Source of the DNA: an uncultured Bacteroidales bacterium
GTDB lineage: Bacteria > Bacteroidota > Bacteroidia > Bacteroidales > UBA932
Length of the DNA: 64,000 bases
NCBI GenBank assembly: GCA_946187865.1
Contig: CAMHST010000001.1
Location: 44,070 to 108,069, forward strand
Direction: 5' to 3'
Each line of letters begins with the position of its first letter. Position 1 is the first letter of the stretch. The notes beneath the pieces were generated by a model. The model was not told the origin of the DNA, made no database searches, and saw only the letters and a program-made list of their open reading frames with translations. Both the position numbers and the translations under genes were made by a program. Positions 63,341 through 64,000 of the stretch are shown in pieces.

Positions 63341-64000
63341 CGGCATATACTTGTCCAGATACTCCTCCACGGCTTCCATCCATTGTCTTTGGATGGCGCT
63401 GTCGTTCTGCAGTCCATGGCCGGAGTGAGGCATTTCAAAGTATTTGAAATCCACGCCGTTAGCCTCTAAAGCCGCTTTCAGGCGAAGGGATGCCGGAAAG
63501 GCCTGTACCCGGTCGTGCGTGCCATATGCAACCACGGTCGGCGGAGCATCCGGCGTAATCCATTCCATGGCCGAGATGGGTTTCATCGTCTCCAGATAAG
63601 AGCCGTCCTTGATACTGTCGACAGAGAGCATTTCTCCGCGCATAGCGCTGAAAATGCCCACGGCGGCGAGATAACTCTCTTCGCTCTCACCCGTCATCCC
63701 ATAGCAGCCCCAGTCCTCTTTGTAAAAGCAGGACGGACCCACGGCGCCGAAAGTAAACACTACGGGGACAGGAGCTTCTTTGGCATCGCGATAGGCGTAA
63801 ATCATGGCCAGGGCATGCCCCGCAGATCCGCCGGCAATGGTCATCTTGTCGATGGGGTAACCCGCCGCCTCGGCCGCCTTGATTACTTCCGGGATAGCCG
63901 CCTTGATTTCGTTGGACTGGGAATAGACGCTTGCACCGTTGGATGCTCCGTTCAGCTCCTTTGCCAGGGTGTAATTGATTCCGGCGGCCACGTAGCCCTT
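63335..64000 (-). CDS. Alpha/beta-hydrolase, 5' end beyond the window
   Basis: The C-terminal 221 or so residues of a hydrolase like the previous one, on the opposite strand. The frame is open to the window edge (KGYVAAGINYTLA), so the track's GTG start at 63991 is internal. Nucleophile elbow IAGGSAGHALAM, Asp in AYGTHDRVQAF and His in MPHSGHGLQ are present. The two neighbouring hydrolases are paralogs facing each other. Confidence 0.82.
   Translation of the reverse strand, partial: KGYVAAGINYTLAKELNGASNGASVYSQSNEIKAAIPEVIKAAEAAGYPIDKMTIAGGSAGHALAMIYAYRDAKEAPVPVVFTFGAVGPSCFYKEDWGCYGMTGESEESYLAAVGIFSAMRGEMLSVDSIKDGSYLETMKPISAMEWITPDAPPTVVAYGTHDRVQAFPASLRLKAALEANGVDFKYFEMPHSGHGLQNDSAIQRQWMEAVEEYLDKYMPL

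Overview
The window looks like a chromosome segment from a GC-rich member of the Bacteroidales (Bacteroidota). The evidence is the gene families (patatin fused to a surface-antigen barrel, DUF4421, GIN-domain protein, DUF3575, Mfa/FimA-type fimbrillins, a rhaB-rhaA-rhaT-rhaD cluster), the repeated -7 box TAnnTTTG typical of this phylum, and the near absence of Shine-Dalgarno sequences. Genus and species cannot be read from the sequence; an uncultured gut or rumen lineage is a guess.

Positions 1-9.1 kb hold housekeeping genes: the 3' part of RNase P RNA, an rlmN-patatin-recX operon (minus), recA, a ComEA-like helix-hairpin-helix protein, rsmI, a coiled-coil protein, thymidine kinase and a DUF1232 protein. 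From 9.1 to 29.7 kb lies carbohydrate and central metabolism: two large GH3 enzymes, a GH2 enzyme fused to a sugar-isomerase-like TIM barrel, a GH94 phosphorylase, an ECF sigma/putative anti-sigma/GIN operon with DUF4421 next to it, an EamA transporter, tRNA-Gly(CCC), a glutamine synthetase, a NagZ-type GH3 enzyme, hisS, an esterase and tRNA-fMet.

From the 3' end of tRNA-fMet (about 29.8 kb) to at least 44.1 kb the DNA is an integrated mobilizable, plasmid-like element. It carries a large serine recombinase, a Toprim protein, an HTH regulator, a VirD4/TraG coupling protein, a MobB-type relaxase, SSB, a MobC-type accessory protein, a ribbon-helix-helix-like protein, a NUDIX hydrolase, a RadC protein, five iterons, an IS1595-family insertion, a Rep_3-type initiator, a TraO-like protein and a D12-methylase-like protein whose catalytic motif looks broken. 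It also holds four strongly folded non-coding blocks (about 36.87-37.00, 38.20-38.35, 38.67-38.81 and 39.82-39.95 kb) that no protein-coding feature explains. These are the most unusual part of the window.

From 44.3 to 54.6 kb is a fimbrial (Mfa/FimA-like) operon: a DUF3575 protein, two unrecognised proteins, an OmpA/TPR membrane protein, four fimbrillin lipoproteins that share a Thr-Lys processing motif, and a FimB/Mfa2-like anchor. Whether it is cargo of the element or resident DNA is unclear, because I found no right-hand boundary. From 54.7 to 60.2 kb is a complete L-rhamnose catabolic cluster with a divergent AraC regulator. The end holds a porin-like barrel, three alpha/beta hydrolases (the last cut by the window edge) and a small secreted protein.
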